IMG/VR virus record: IMGVR_UViG_3300036782_000031
Location: 1-54,966 of that record
DNA from: a virus
Reading direction: 5' to 3' (one strand)
Length of the DNA stretch: 54,966 nt
The notes under the pieces are model-generated. The model was not told the origin of the DNA, did not search any database, and saw only the letters and a list, made by a program, of their open reading frames with translations. The translations under genes were made by a program, and so were the position numbers. Of this stretch, positions 40,528 through 48,717 are shown piece by piece. How positions within the stretch are numbered: position 1 is the stretch's first letter; each line of letters begins with the position of its first letter.

Positions 40528-41679
40528 ATGACGACGTACCCATCTCCCAACTGCTCCCAGGTGGCCGTGGCGCCACCAGGATCAACGACATGGCAGTACG
40601 TCGGGCAGTACGGCCAGGTGACCGGGCTGAAGTACAGCTTCATCTATCCGGGCGGCTGCGACCAGATGAGCTGCCAGCTCGAGATCCCAACCACCTACCG
40701 GCCACAGATCCTGAACCCTGGCTGGAAGGTCCGCATCACGCGCGGTGGGCATCAGGTGTGGGACGGCAAGATGGACGAGCCGGTATTCTCGGCAGCTGGC
40801 GCCGCGCTGTCGGCCATCGGTACCGGGAACCTGGGCCAAGACTACCTCGCCATCTACACGAGCACGTGGCCGACGAGCGAGCCGGACCAGATCATCAACA
40901 ACGCCATCACGCGCGGCCTGCCGTGGTTCAACCCCGGCCAGGGCACGCCCAGTGGCGCATGGTACGGGCAGGCTGTCGACTCGGCCGCCCAGACCGTGAC
41001 CGACATGCTCAACCTGATCTGCACGCGCGGTGGCCTGGGCTGGTACGTCAACAGCCAGCCGGGCGGGAATCCCGGCGACGACCTCAACATCGCAGCCCTG
41101 CCGAGCACGCCCAACCGGATCCTCGTCTGCACGACGCCGGTGAGCCGGACGCTCGGCGGCGACATCAACACCATCTACATCCGGTACGAGATCTCGGCCG
41201 ACAACAGTTCAGGCACGACGGACGTACCGGCCGTCTACGGCTACACCTCCGTACAGAACGCGGCGTCGGTCGCGGCGCACGGCGTCATGGAGACGTTCAT
41301 CGACCTGAGCGACGTAGGTGTGATGACGTCCAGCGCGGCGCAGGCTGTGGCCAGCAACGTCCTGGCGATCTATCAGCGTGCCTCCTTCGCGGGCTCCTTC
41401 ACGGTCAGCCAGGGGCAGCTACTGACGCTCGGCGGGCAGCCGATCGACCTCGGCACCGAGCAGGCCGGTACGCTCTGCAAGGTTGTGCTGACAGACTACG
41501 CCTACGGTGGCGAGGTCCTGCCAAACACCCCGATGCAGTTCATCGTCGGATCCTACGCATGGGATGACCAGAACGAGGTCGCGACGGTCACGCCCTACCA
41601 GAGCGTGGACGAGTCCCTCACCGGGCTGCTGTCCATGGAGAACACGGTGCTCACCCCGATCACCGTCGCAAGTACCTGA
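40528..41679 (+). CDS. tail hub / Tal-like minor tail protein
   Basis: 383 residues. Mixed beta composition with CQLEIPTTYRPQILNPG and GGHQVWDGKMDEPVFS, a pattern like gp27-type baseplate hub subunits, and GQPIDLGTEQAGTLCKV in the C-terminal part. It follows the Dit-like protein, the normal order. Could contact the host surface. No wall-cutting motif seen. Confidence 0.7.
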   Translation: MTTYPSPNCSQVAVAPPGSTTWQYVGQYGQVTGLKYSFIYPGGCDQMSCQLEIPTTYRPQILNPGWKVRITRGGHQVWDGKMDEPVFSAAGAALSAIGTGNLGQDYLAIYTSTWPTSEPDQIINNAITRGLPWFNPGQGTPSGAWYGQAVDSAAQTVTDMLNLICTRGGLGWYVNSQPGGNPGDDLNIAALPSTPNRILVCTTPVSRTLGGDINTIYIRYEISADNSSGTTDVPAVYGYTSVQNAASVAAHGVMETFIDLSDVGVMTSSAAQAVASNVLAIYQRASFAGSFTVSQGQLLTLGGQPIDLGTEQAGTLCKVVLTDYAYGGEVLPNTPMQFIVGSYAWDDQNEVATVTPYQSVDESLTGLLSMENTVLTPITVAST

Positions 41680-41688
41680 GGAGGTGAT

Positions 41689-41934
41689 ATGGCTATTGGT
41701 GACTGGGTCACGCTGCTAGGTGGGAGCGGTGCCGGTAGCCTGGTCATTTTCACGGCCCTGTGGCTGGCAGGATTCATCCACACCAAGGCCGAACTAGAAG
41801 ACAAAGACAAGCAGATAGCCGAATACAAGCAAGCGCTCGCCCTAGAGCGCACCAGGAGTGACACGCTAGTAGCCACCGGACAAATTGTCAGAGAAGTCAT
41901 GACGGGGCTCCGGGAGGAGCTGGGTACAAAATGA
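41689..41934 (+). CDS. membrane protein with coiled coil
   Basis: 81 residues. One transmembrane helix (about residues 15-27) followed by a coiled-coil segment (TKAELEDKDKQIAEYKQAL). Strong GAGGAGGTGAT before the ATG. Coupled (ATGA) to the next small gene at the start of the lysis genes, so a holin- or spanin-like role is plausible. Confidence 0.65.
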   Translation: MAIGDWVTLLGGSGAGSLVIFTALWLAGFIHTKAELEDKDKQIAEYKQALALERTRSDTLVATGQIVREVMTGLREELGTK

Positions 41935-42131
41935 AACTGCCTTGGAGGCGGAACAGGAAGATGGGGAGGAAGAGTGACGTAGAGGCTGCACGCCGAGAGA
42001 GGGAGCTGTCCGAGGAGCGGCTGGCGGAGGTAGCACCCATAGCACATACGCTGCACGAGATCCGACAGACCAATCATGTGCGGCCGTTGCTGCGAAAACT
42101 CATTCAAGAATCAAACAGCAAGGAGCAATGA
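41931..42131 (+). CDS. small basic helical protein (DUF7620-like)
   Basis: 66 residues, ATGA start. Basic N-terminus (MKLPWRRNRKMGRK) and a helical body (ARRERELSEERLAEVAPIAH) ending NSKEQ. I recall similar small proteins next to lysis genes of Streptomyces phages. Function not known. Confidence 0.6.
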   Translation: MKLPWRRNRKMGRKSDVEAARRERELSEERLAEVAPIAHTLHEIRQTNHVRPLLRKLIQESNSKEQ

Positions 42132-42132
42132 C

Positions 42133-42486
42133 GTGACCCAGATGGAATTCCTATATGACTGGGTATCATGGGCGGTCGTGGTCGCCTTTCTCGTCGCGCT
42201 CCTACTGCCCTTTGCACTGCTACCCATCTGGCGGTGGTACAAGGACAGCTTCGGCGTCAACCTTCAGATGAAGGACTTCGCTATCGCTGCTGCTCTGCTC
42301 GCCTCGTTCCTGCACCGAGCGTTCGGGATCAGTCCCAACTCGCTGTGGTTCGGATGGCTGGAAGCGGCAGCTATCACGTCCGTACCGATCATCCTCGTCT
42401 GGAGATTCTTCATCATTCTGAAGGAGCAACGCAACGGCGCGGCAGAAGACCGAGCCAGGAAACAAGAGAAGGAGCGGAAGCCATGA
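42133..42486 (+). CDS. holin-like membrane protein
   Basis: 117 residues, GTG start behind AGGAGC (an ATG three codons later is possible). Hydrophobic helices near the N-terminus (WVSWAVVVAFLVALLLPF) and at ITSVPIILVWRFFIIL, with a charged C-terminus (ARKQEKERKP). ATGA overlap with the endolysin gene. The place and topology fit the holin that times endolysin release. Confidence 0.68.
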   Translation: MTQMEFLYDWVSWAVVVAFLVALLLPFALLPIWRWYKDSFGVNLQMKDFAIAAALLASFLHRAFGISPNSLWFGWLEAAAITSVPIILVWRFFIILKEQRNGAAEDRARKQEKERKP

Positions 42487-43433
42487 TCATCGACTACAGC
42501 ACGGCACGGCCGACGATGGCAGCATTGCGCACGGCCGGAGTCACGGCGGTCGGCCGGTACCTCGGCTGGGACTGCCAGCCCGGCTACGGGTGCATCGGTA
42601 AGAACATCACGAAGACGGAGGCGACGCTCCTGCGTGAGAACGGGATCGCCCCGTTCCTCTGCTTCGAGTACGCAGCCGACGGCGCGGCCAACGGCGCCAA
42701 CCAGGGGCACATCGACGGGCAGCTGGCCTACAACCAGGTGGCCGAGATCGGCGCTCCGCCTACCGTCGGTGTCTACTTCGCGGTCGACTACGACATCCCC
42801 GACTACGACCCCACCCTGCCGGACACGGCGGCCAACGCTATGAAGAAGCTGGGGCCGGTCGGCGAGTACTTCCAGTCCATCAAGAACCTGCACTACAGCT
42901 ACCGGGTCGGCGTGTATGGCGGCTACTACGCTGTCAAGCGCGTGCTGGACGCGGGCCTGGCTACGCTGGGCTGGCAGACAGTGGCCTGGAGCGGCGGGCA
43001 GCGGGACACGCGCGCCGTGCTCTACCAGACGACCCAGACCACGCCCATCCCCGGCGCGGACACCGACATCCGGGAGAACGCGGCCACGAGCGCCAACTTC
43101 GGCCAGTGGGCTCCCGGCTCTACGCCACCACCCACCCCGACCCCACCCCAGCCCAGCACGGCTCCGGCGTTCCCCTGGGGTCCGCTGGACTACATCGGCG
43201 TCGAGTCGTCCGCTGTTCGCTGCCACTCTGGGATCCTCCCGGCCGACACACCACACGTCAAGACGTGGCAGCAGAAGATGAAGGACCGTGGCTGGAACAT
43301 CGCAGTCGACGGTATGTACGGTCCGGCCTCGCAGTCCGTCGCGGAAGCCTTCCAGGGCGAGAAGGCTCTGTCGGTGGACGGCAAGGTCGGGCCAGTCACA
43401 TGGAAGGCGTCCTGGGCGGACGCTGTCACCTGA
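42483..43433 (+). CDS. endolysin: DUF1906 domain plus peptidoglycan-binding domain
   Basis: 316 residues. The N-terminal 205 form a DUF1906/glycoside-hydrolase-like domain (MIIDYSTARPTMAALRTAG, then VGVYFAVDYDIPDYDP and YRVGVYGGYYAVK). A Pro/Thr linker near 215-225 leads to a C-terminal peptidoglycan-binding-type repeat domain (VKTWQQKMKDRGWNIAVDG then GPASQSVAEAFQ). It cuts the wall after the holin opens the membrane. Start decided by the ATGA overlap; upstream in-frame codons read the holin gene in a shadow frame. Confidence 0.85.
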   Translation: MIIDYSTARPTMAALRTAGVTAVGRYLGWDCQPGYGCIGKNITKTEATLLRENGIAPFLCFEYAADGAANGANQGHIDGQLAYNQVAEIGAPPTVGVYFAVDYDIPDYDPTLPDTAANAMKKLGPVGEYFQSIKNLHYSYRVGVYGGYYAVKRVLDAGLATLGWQTVAWSGGQRDTRAVLYQTTQTTPIPGADTDIRENAATSANFGQWAPGSTPPPTPTPPQPSTAPAFPWGPLDYIGVESSAVRCHSGILPADTPHVKTWQQKMKDRGWNIAVDGMYGPASQSVAEAFQGEKALSVDGKVGPVTWKASWADAVT

Positions 43434-43442
43434 GGAGGAGAC

Positions 43443-43694
43443 ATGGCAGAGGGAGAGACCCCGGAGCAGTTCCGGGATCGCATGCGGTCCATCGGCTACC
43501 TGAGCCGGGGCCGCACGCGGAACAGGGAGATACTCATCACAAGGTCAACCGAGGAAGGCGGCGTGGACGCGGGCAAGCGAGCCAAGGTTGTCGTCGACGA
43601 ACTCGGAACCACCGTTACGACGTCGGACAACCGTCAGGACGTCAACGTCGTCCCCGAAACCGTCTACCAGGATGTAAAGGTAGGGCTGCTATGA
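43443..43694 (+). CDS. hypothetical protein after lysin
   Basis: 83 residues, GAGGAGGAG upstream. Begins MAEGETPEQFRDRMRSIG, acidic and helical, then beta strands. ATGA coupling to the next gene. No family recognised. Confidence 0.65.
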   Translation: MAEGETPEQFRDRMRSIGYLSRGRTRNREILITRSTEEGGVDAGKRAKVVVDELGTTVTTSDNRQDVNVVPETVYQDVKVGLL

Positions 43695-44119
43695 CTTCCA
43701 TCGACACGTTCGTCCTGCCTGCAAACAGCTTCGGATCCGACGGCTCTCCGATCGGAACCGATTTCAACGGCGCGACGGTGATCGTTGCCGCCAACGGATT
43801 CTGGATGAACCCGTCCGAGTACCCATCCGACGCCATAGTCGAGGTCGACTACTACATCGTTCCCGATGACGATGGTGACTTTCCGACTGGCTATGGAGAG
43901 TACGACGTCGCCCTGGGCACCCCGGACGGTAATCTGGAGTCGTCCTTCCAGGACAGCAGCGGTATCTGGACCCCATCCGGCAACCCGGTTCGTTTCCGAT
44001 TCGAGATCAGCGACTTCGGAGAGAGCCCAACGGCTGGCTTCATGCTGTTTATGCACCGAGCCGCTACGCCAGCCAACTTCACCGGCATCGGCCCGGTGAC
44101 CGTCACCATCTCTAGCTAG
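43691..44119 (+). CDS. appendage protein, beta-sandwich-like
   Basis: 142 residues, ATGA start. Asp/Gly-rich strands (VEVDYYIVPDDDGDFPTG) and a final GPVTVTISS strand, like a small carbohydrate-binding or fibre domain. Lies in the tail-appendage block. Confidence 0.6.
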   Translation: MTSIDTFVLPANSFGSDGSPIGTDFNGATVIVAANGFWMNPSEYPSDAIVEVDYYIVPDDDGDFPTGYGEYDVALGTPDGNLESSFQDSSGIWTPSGNPVRFRFEISDFGESPTAGFMLFMHRAATPANFTGIGPVTVTISS

Positions 44120-44128
44120 GAGCACGGA

Positions 44129-44659
44129 ATGGCCTTCACCAAGTCCGGATGGTACACGCAGTCTCTGCTATACACGCTGGCACAGACGACCATGACCGGG
44201 TCGCCAACCACCATGGCATTGACTGGTGATGACGCCACCAACTACCTCTCCCTCCACAACAGCTCCGGCACCGACTACTCGGCTGAGCTCGCGGTCGGCG
44301 GAGCGACCACCACGACGGCATGGGTCAACACGAACGAGATCACCGTCGGAACCGGATACACGTCCGGCGGATGGCAGCTATCCACAGCAGCGAACGGCGG
44401 GTCGGTCGCAACTGCCCTGGCGCAGTTCGGCTCCGGACCATACGGGATCCAGTACTCTTGGACCAACCCGCTGTCCGTCCCCAGCACAACGCTGTCCGGG
44501 ATCTACGGCTGCATCATCTACGCCCACGGCATCACCGCGCCGGTCTCCAAGCCGATGCTCCTCGTGCTGTGCTTCGGAACGGCGTACGCCACCGTGGCCG
44601 GTACCTTCGGCATCACGCCGAGCGGCTCGGGCCTGTCCCAGCTCACGCTCACCCAGTAG
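44129..44659 (+). CDS. appendage protein, Thr/Ser-rich
   Basis: 176 residues with GGAGCACGG upstream. Beta-type Thr/Ser/Gly-rich composition (ELAVGGATTTTAWVN, GYTSGGWQLSTAANGG) with a hydrophobic strand near the C-terminus. Likely a tail or capsid appendage. Confidence 0.6.
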   Translation: MAFTKSGWYTQSLLYTLAQTTMTGSPTTMALTGDDATNYLSLHNSSGTDYSAELAVGGATTTTAWVNTNEITVGTGYTSGGWQLSTAANGGSVATALAQFGSGPYGIQYSWTNPLSVPSTTLSGIYGCIIYAHGITAPVSKPMLLVLCFGTAYATVAGTFGITPSGSGLSQLTLTQ

Positions 44660-44667
44660 GAGGAACG

Positions 44668-44931
44668 ATGGCAGTCCTCACCAACGTCCAGGTCGCTGGC
44701 GTCTACTACAACGGCGCGTCCGACCAGGTGGCCCTCTACGCTCTGCGCAAGGTCACCACGGGCGACACCTACGACCTGTCGGCGGACTTCAGCAGCCCGC
44801 GCCAGGCATTCATCATCGGCACGACGGTACTCGGCGAGGAGCAGTGCACCATAAACGGCACGGTCGTCACGATGCCGTCCGGCCTGAACAATGACGCGGG
44901 CTGGCTGCTGGTCTGGGGAGCGCACGCCTAA
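44668..44931 (+). CDS. small beta-rich appendage protein
   Basis: 87 residues starting at ATG 44668 behind AGGAGG. Beta hairpins with YNGASDQVALYALRKV and a final GWLLVWGAHA. Its stop overlaps the next ATG (TAATG). Function unknown. Confidence 0.6.
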   Translation: MAVLTNVQVAGVYYNGASDQVALYALRKVTTGDTYDLSADFSSPRQAFIIGTTVLGEEQCTINGTVVTMPSGLNNDAGWLLVWGAHA

Positions 44932-45527
44932 TGCCTCTTCAGACATGGGCCCAGCTGCTCAACGCAGGTGTGCCATGGCAGAGCACAAACGGAACGGCGC
45001 TGACGTCTAGTGCTGCGACCGCCACCATCAGTCCGCAGGCTGCCGGCAACCAGGACTTCATCCTGCCGGGCCAGCCCAACGGCACCCAGTTCTATCCGGG
45101 CATGTCGCTGCTCATCCGGGCGGGCGGCACGCTCAACGCCGGAGCCACGACAAGCAACCTGACAATGTTCCTGGCGGCCGGTGTCAGCGGCACACTCGGC
45201 ACAACGCTGGGCACTACCGGCGCGCTGACGCTCGGCACGACAGTAACGACGGCCGTCGGCTGGGCTCTGGAAGCAGTGCTCAGATGTACCGCTATCGGTT
45301 CGTCGGGTACGACGCTCAGCTGCGGCGGGACAATTGAGTTCCCGACAGCGGCCGGGGCCAACGCCGCCACCCTGGGCACGGCCAACAACACCATCATGAA
45401 CATACCGGAGACGACCACTGCCTTCAACACATACACCACAGGCACGGCGCTCGGTTTGAGGGCAACGCTCAGCGCGGCCTTCGGCTCGGTCGTCTGCAAC
45501 CAGTTCCTCATCCTCCAGCTCTGCTAG
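44931..45527 (+). CDS. appendage or fibre protein
   Basis: 198 residues. Thr/Ala/Gly-rich strands (LRCTAIGSSGTTLSCGG) and a SLLIRAGGTLNAG stretch resembling small jelly-roll appendage proteins. Follows the 87-residue gene directly. Function unknown. Confidence 0.6.
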   Translation: MPLQTWAQLLNAGVPWQSTNGTALTSSAATATISPQAAGNQDFILPGQPNGTQFYPGMSLLIRAGGTLNAGATTSNLTMFLAAGVSGTLGTTLGTTGALTLGTTVTTAVGWALEAVLRCTAIGSSGTTLSCGGTIEFPTAAGANAATLGTANNTIMNIPETTTAFNTYTTGTALGLRATLSAAFGSVVCNQFLILQLC

Positions 45528-45537
45528 GGGCCTGACG

Positions 45538-47958
45538 ATGGCGGCTATGACGGTCACAGTCACGCAAAGTGGCACGACCGACCCTGGGATGGTAACGCAG
45601 GTCCTGCTGTACTCCGGTTCGGCATCTCCTGCGTCCATCTTCAGCGGTGGCAAGACCGGCTCCAAGACGTTCAGCGCGAACGGAGCAACCCAGCTCGCCA
45701 TCACCCCCAACGCCACCGGCTCGCTCATCGTCGGCACGATGACGAACGGCATCAACACCGCGTTCACAGCCCTGGCATCCACAACATTCAAGACCAACTT
45801 CGCCGACGCCACCAACACCAACCAGCTAGGTGTCTGCGTCTCTTCCGCCACCACGACGTCGGGCACCCCGGTGACCATCGGGGCCTCGGCTCCAACTACG
45901 GCTGAAGGCCAGATCGTTCTGGCTGAGCTTCTCGCGTCCGGCTCGCTCACCGAGGACACAGCCAACGAGCCAGCAGCCGTCACGTCCACCTCAGCCACGG
46001 CCCAGACGACCGCGTCCTTCAACCCCAACGCTGGCGACCTCGTTGTCCTGCTCTCCACCACGGCGGGTGGTAGTGGCAACAGCCCAACACTGACGCCCAC
46101 CAATACGGGCGGCCTGACGTTCACTTCGCTGATCGTAGCCAACGCTCAGTTCTACGGCACAGCTCAGATCTGGGTCGCACAGATACCGGGCGGTGTGACG
46201 CCCACACCTACCTTCTTCGGCTTCAACGTTCCACCGGGCATGGCCAACCCGATGTTCTGGGAACTCAACACCACACCTCAGATCTCCAACGCGCCGTACT
46301 TCGAGCCTGCCGTCATCGGCCCCAACCCGCTGATGGCCACCGTTGACTTCGGCGTCATCACAGTCAACTGCGACGCCGACATCACCGAGACCGATCTCGC
46401 CTGCACGGTAACGTTCCCGGCTCCGACGATCAGCACGGGCGAGAACGTCACCACGACGATCCTGGCAGACTCCGTCTCCTTCCCGGCGCCAGCTGTCAAG
46501 ACCAGCTCCACGGTAACGACGTCGGCGCTGAACTGCACGGTAGCCTTCTCTGCTCCGACCATTCACGCGGGCTCTACTGTCACGCCAACGGACCTCGCCG
46601 GATCCGTCTCCTTCGCGAGTACCGCAGAGACCACAGGCGAGACGGTAACACCGACGAACCTGTCTACAACGGTCGGCTTCTCGGCTCCGACCATCACTCA
46701 CAACTCCAACGCCACGATCACGACGACCGCGTTCAGCACGTCTGTGTTGTTCTCTGAGGTCGTCAATGCGAGCGAGACGGTCGGCCCTACGGCGCTCGCC
46801 GGGTCGGTAGCCTTCCCGGCCCCCACGGAGCACGCCGGGGAGACGGTCTCGACAAGCGGGGTCGCATGCGGCGTCGCTTTCCCAGCGCCGACGGTCAACG
46901 CTAGCGAGGTCGTAACGACGACCGTGCTGGCGGGCTCCGTAGCCTTCAGCGCGCCCACGGTCAACGCGGGCGTCCTCATCGTCCCGTCTGCTGTCGGCGG
47001 TAGCGTCGCATTCAGCGCACCCAGCATCACGACCGGCAACGCCATCAGCCCGGCCTCGCTCGCCACCTCGGTCAGCTTCCCGGCCGCGTCCCACCGCACG
47101 GACGAGACAGCCACCACAGTCATCCTGGCGACCGGCGTGGTGTTCTCTGCCCCGCAGCCTAACGCGAGTGAGACCGCTACCGAGACCCTGCTCAGCACCA
47201 GCGTGGCGTTCGGCGCTGCCTCGTTCCGGGCAGACCAGATCGTCACCACCGTTGTCATGTCTTGTACCGTTGCGTTCCCGGCCGTCAGCATTCAGAGCGG
47301 CACGGCGGGCGTCGCCAACCCGACCACCTACGTCACAACCGTCGCCTTCACCGGGCCGCAGATCCACACCGAAGAGCACGCCACCACGACAGTGCTCAGT
47401 ACGGCGGTCGCCTTCTCGGCCCCAACCGTCAACGCCAGCCAGACTGTCGCCACGACAATGCTCAGCTGCACCGTTGGCTTCATCGCGTCGCAGCCGAACG
47501 CCAGCCAGACGACATCCCCGAACGCGGTGGGCGGGTCGGTCGCCTTCAGCGCGCCGGTCATCAACCAGAGCCAGACGGTTACGCCCACGGCGCTAGCAGC
47601 GTCCGTCAGCTTCAGCGCGGTGACGCCCAACGCGGGCTCCGGTGCGCATCCGACAGCGCTCGCGGCCTCTGTCTCGTTCCCGGCGTCCGTCCGGAACATC
47701 AGCCGCACAGCACAGGTTGTCCTGCTGGCGCCGACAGCCGCTACCTTCCCGCCGATCAGTACAGCGGCCGGGCTGACCATCATGCCGACGACGCTCCACA
47801 CGGCGGTGGACTTCCCGTTCTCCTTCGTGATCGACTTCATCGGCACAGTCACCTCCCAGAACTTCGGCGTGTACAGCGTCACCACCGGGCAGGGCGGAGC
47901 CACCGCCACATCCTACAACATACCTAGCGGGTCCGTCACTCAGGAGAACTTCGAATGA
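45538..47958 (+). CDS. repetitive tail fibre/appendage protein
   Basis: 806 residues. The first 280 are a non-repeated beta domain (KTFSANGATQLAITPNATG, then WVAQIPGGVTP). Then about twenty copies of a 22-residue unit follow, consensus ~TVTPTxLAxSVAFSAPTxNAS. The last 45 form a short, different end (TTLHTAVDFPFSF, then VTSQNFGVYSV). The regular period would build a long beta-helical or stacked shaft. The gene is the longest of the appendage block, so a host-binding fibre is likely (inference). Confidence 0.72.
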   Translation: MAAMTVTVTQSGTTDPGMVTQVLLYSGSASPASIFSGGKTGSKTFSANGATQLAITPNATGSLIVGTMTNGINTAFTALASTTFKTNFADATNTNQLGVCVSSATTTSGTPVTIGASAPTTAEGQIVLAELLASGSLTEDTANEPAAVTSTSATAQTTASFNPNAGDLVVLLSTTAGGSGNSPTLTPTNTGGLTFTSLIVANAQFYGTAQIWVAQIPGGVTPTPTFFGFNVPPGMANPMFWELNTTPQISNAPYFEPAVIGPNPLMATVDFGVITVNCDADITETDLACTVTFPAPTISTGENVTTTILADSVSFPAPAVKTSSTVTTSALNCTVAFSAPTIHAGSTVTPTDLAGSVSFASTAETTGETVTPTNLSTTVGFSAPTITHNSNATITTTAFSTSVLFSEVVNASETVGPTALAGSVAFPAPTEHAGETVSTSGVACGVAFPAPTVNASEVVTTTVLAGSVAFSAPTVNAGVLIVPSAVGGSVAFSAPSITTGNAISPASLATSVSFPAASHRTDETATTVILATGVVFSAPQPNASETATETLLSTSVAFGAASFRADQIVTTVVMSCTVAFPAVSIQSGTAGVANPTTYVTTVAFTGPQIHTEEHATTTVLSTAVAFSAPTVNASQTVATTMLSCTVGFIASQPNASQTTSPNAVGGSVAFSAPVINQSQTVTPTALAASVSFSAVTPNAGSGAHPTALAASVSFPASVRNISRTAQVVLLAPTAATFPPISTAAGLTIMPTTLHTAVDFPFSFVIDFIGTVTSQNFGVYSVTTGQGGATATSYNIPSGSVTQENFE
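46381..47820 (+). repeat. 22-residue (66-base) protein repeat array
   Basis: About twenty units spanning residues 282 to 761 of the fibre-like protein, most exactly 22 residues, a few 21 or 24. Conserved are the core (V/A)(S/A)F, a following AP or AA, and NA or NAS before the next unit. Protein-level conservation exceeds DNA-level identity, so the array is old rather than freshly duplicated. Confidence 0.75.
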
Positions 47959-48245
47959 ACCAGTACATCAGTGGCGCGCTCGTTCGTTCCGTAGCCACCT
48001 TCGTGAACGTCGCCGGGCAGCCAGCCAACCCAACCACGACAGTGCTGAAGTACCGGGCCGGAGCCGGGGAGGTACAGACCATCTCGTCGCCGACCAACGA
48101 TGAGGAAGGCGTCTTCCACTACGACATCGACACCACAGGATGGGAAGGCCCAGAGGATCTGATCTACGCGCTGGAGTGGGTTGGCACCGGTGTAGTCCAG
48201 GCCATCACGGTCGACTGGTTCAACGTCATCGCGCCAGCCCTATAA
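47955..48245 (+). CDS. small Ig-like appendage protein
   Basis: 96 residues, ATGA start. Beta pattern VATFVNVAGQPANPTTTVLKY, then GVFHYDIDTTGWEG, of the immunoglobulin type, ending VDWFNVIAPAL. Closes the late operon. Possibly a fibre cap or chaperone. Confidence 0.6.
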   Translation: MNQYISGALVRSVATFVNVAGQPANPTTTVLKYRAGAGEVQTISSPTNDEEGVFHYDIDTTGWEGPEDLIYALEWVGTGVVQAITVDWFNVIAPAL

Positions 48246-48263
48246 AGGCAGAACCATCTGGCC

Positions 48264-48402
48264 TATACTCAGGGTCTGGTACAGGGGATCCCTAGCGGCT
48301 GGAGGCCATATGCGGCGCTACAAGTAATCGCGCCTACACCTACAACCGTACGTGCGCGTAGAGCCCCAGGGCAGTCCCGCATAGACGCCCTGGGGCTTTC
48401 GC
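48264..48402 (+). ncRNA. candidate small RNA
   Basis: A TATACT box (48264-48269) is followed within 100 bases by a rho-independent terminator, with only a five-codon ORF (ATGCGGCGCTACAAGTAA) behind TGGAGG between them. No gene continues rightward. Expected transcript about 125 bases. It might be an attenuated leader of the late operon end rather than an independent RNA. Confidence 0.4.
48362..48402. terminator. bidirectional terminator of late operon
   Basis: AGCCCCAGGGC / GCCCTGGGGCT stem of 11 pairs (48362-48372 with 48387-48397), then TTTCGCTTG. It separates rightward late genes from leftward genes. Confidence 0.7.
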
Positions 48403-48541
48403 TTGCCTGGGGATCCGGGTCCGGCCCGTCCAGTCGCTCTCTGCTGTCAAACGGAGTAATGCCGGCCCACAACTACTGACGTCGACGTCTTCAGGCTTAC
48501 ACCTTCGCAGTGTGCCGCGACTCGCCCGGATCCCCAGAACT

Positions 48542-48691
48542 CTACCATCCGCTCTGGCTGCTACCTATCCGCATCCGATCCTTGACACCGTCCCCGATCA
48601 CAACCTGGTAGGTCATGCCGGGCGGGTCCGGGATCTCCATAGCACCCCATGTGATGGTCGGTACTTCTTCCTGCTTCTTCTCATCAGCCAC
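48542..48691 (-). CDS. 49-residue hypothetical protein
   Basis: GTG start with AAGGAG five bases upstream. Reads ADEKKQEEVPTITWGAMEIP, then MTYQVVIGDGVKDRMRIG, protein-like, beta type. It follows the wall-enzyme gene by 26 bases and probably shares its transcript. Function unknown. Confidence 0.6.
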   Translation of the reverse strand: MADEKKQEEVPTITWGAMEIPDPPGMTYQVVIGDGVKDRMRIGSSQSGW

Positions 48692-48717
48692 GGTGGCTCC
48701 TTCCGCTCAGGGGAAGC

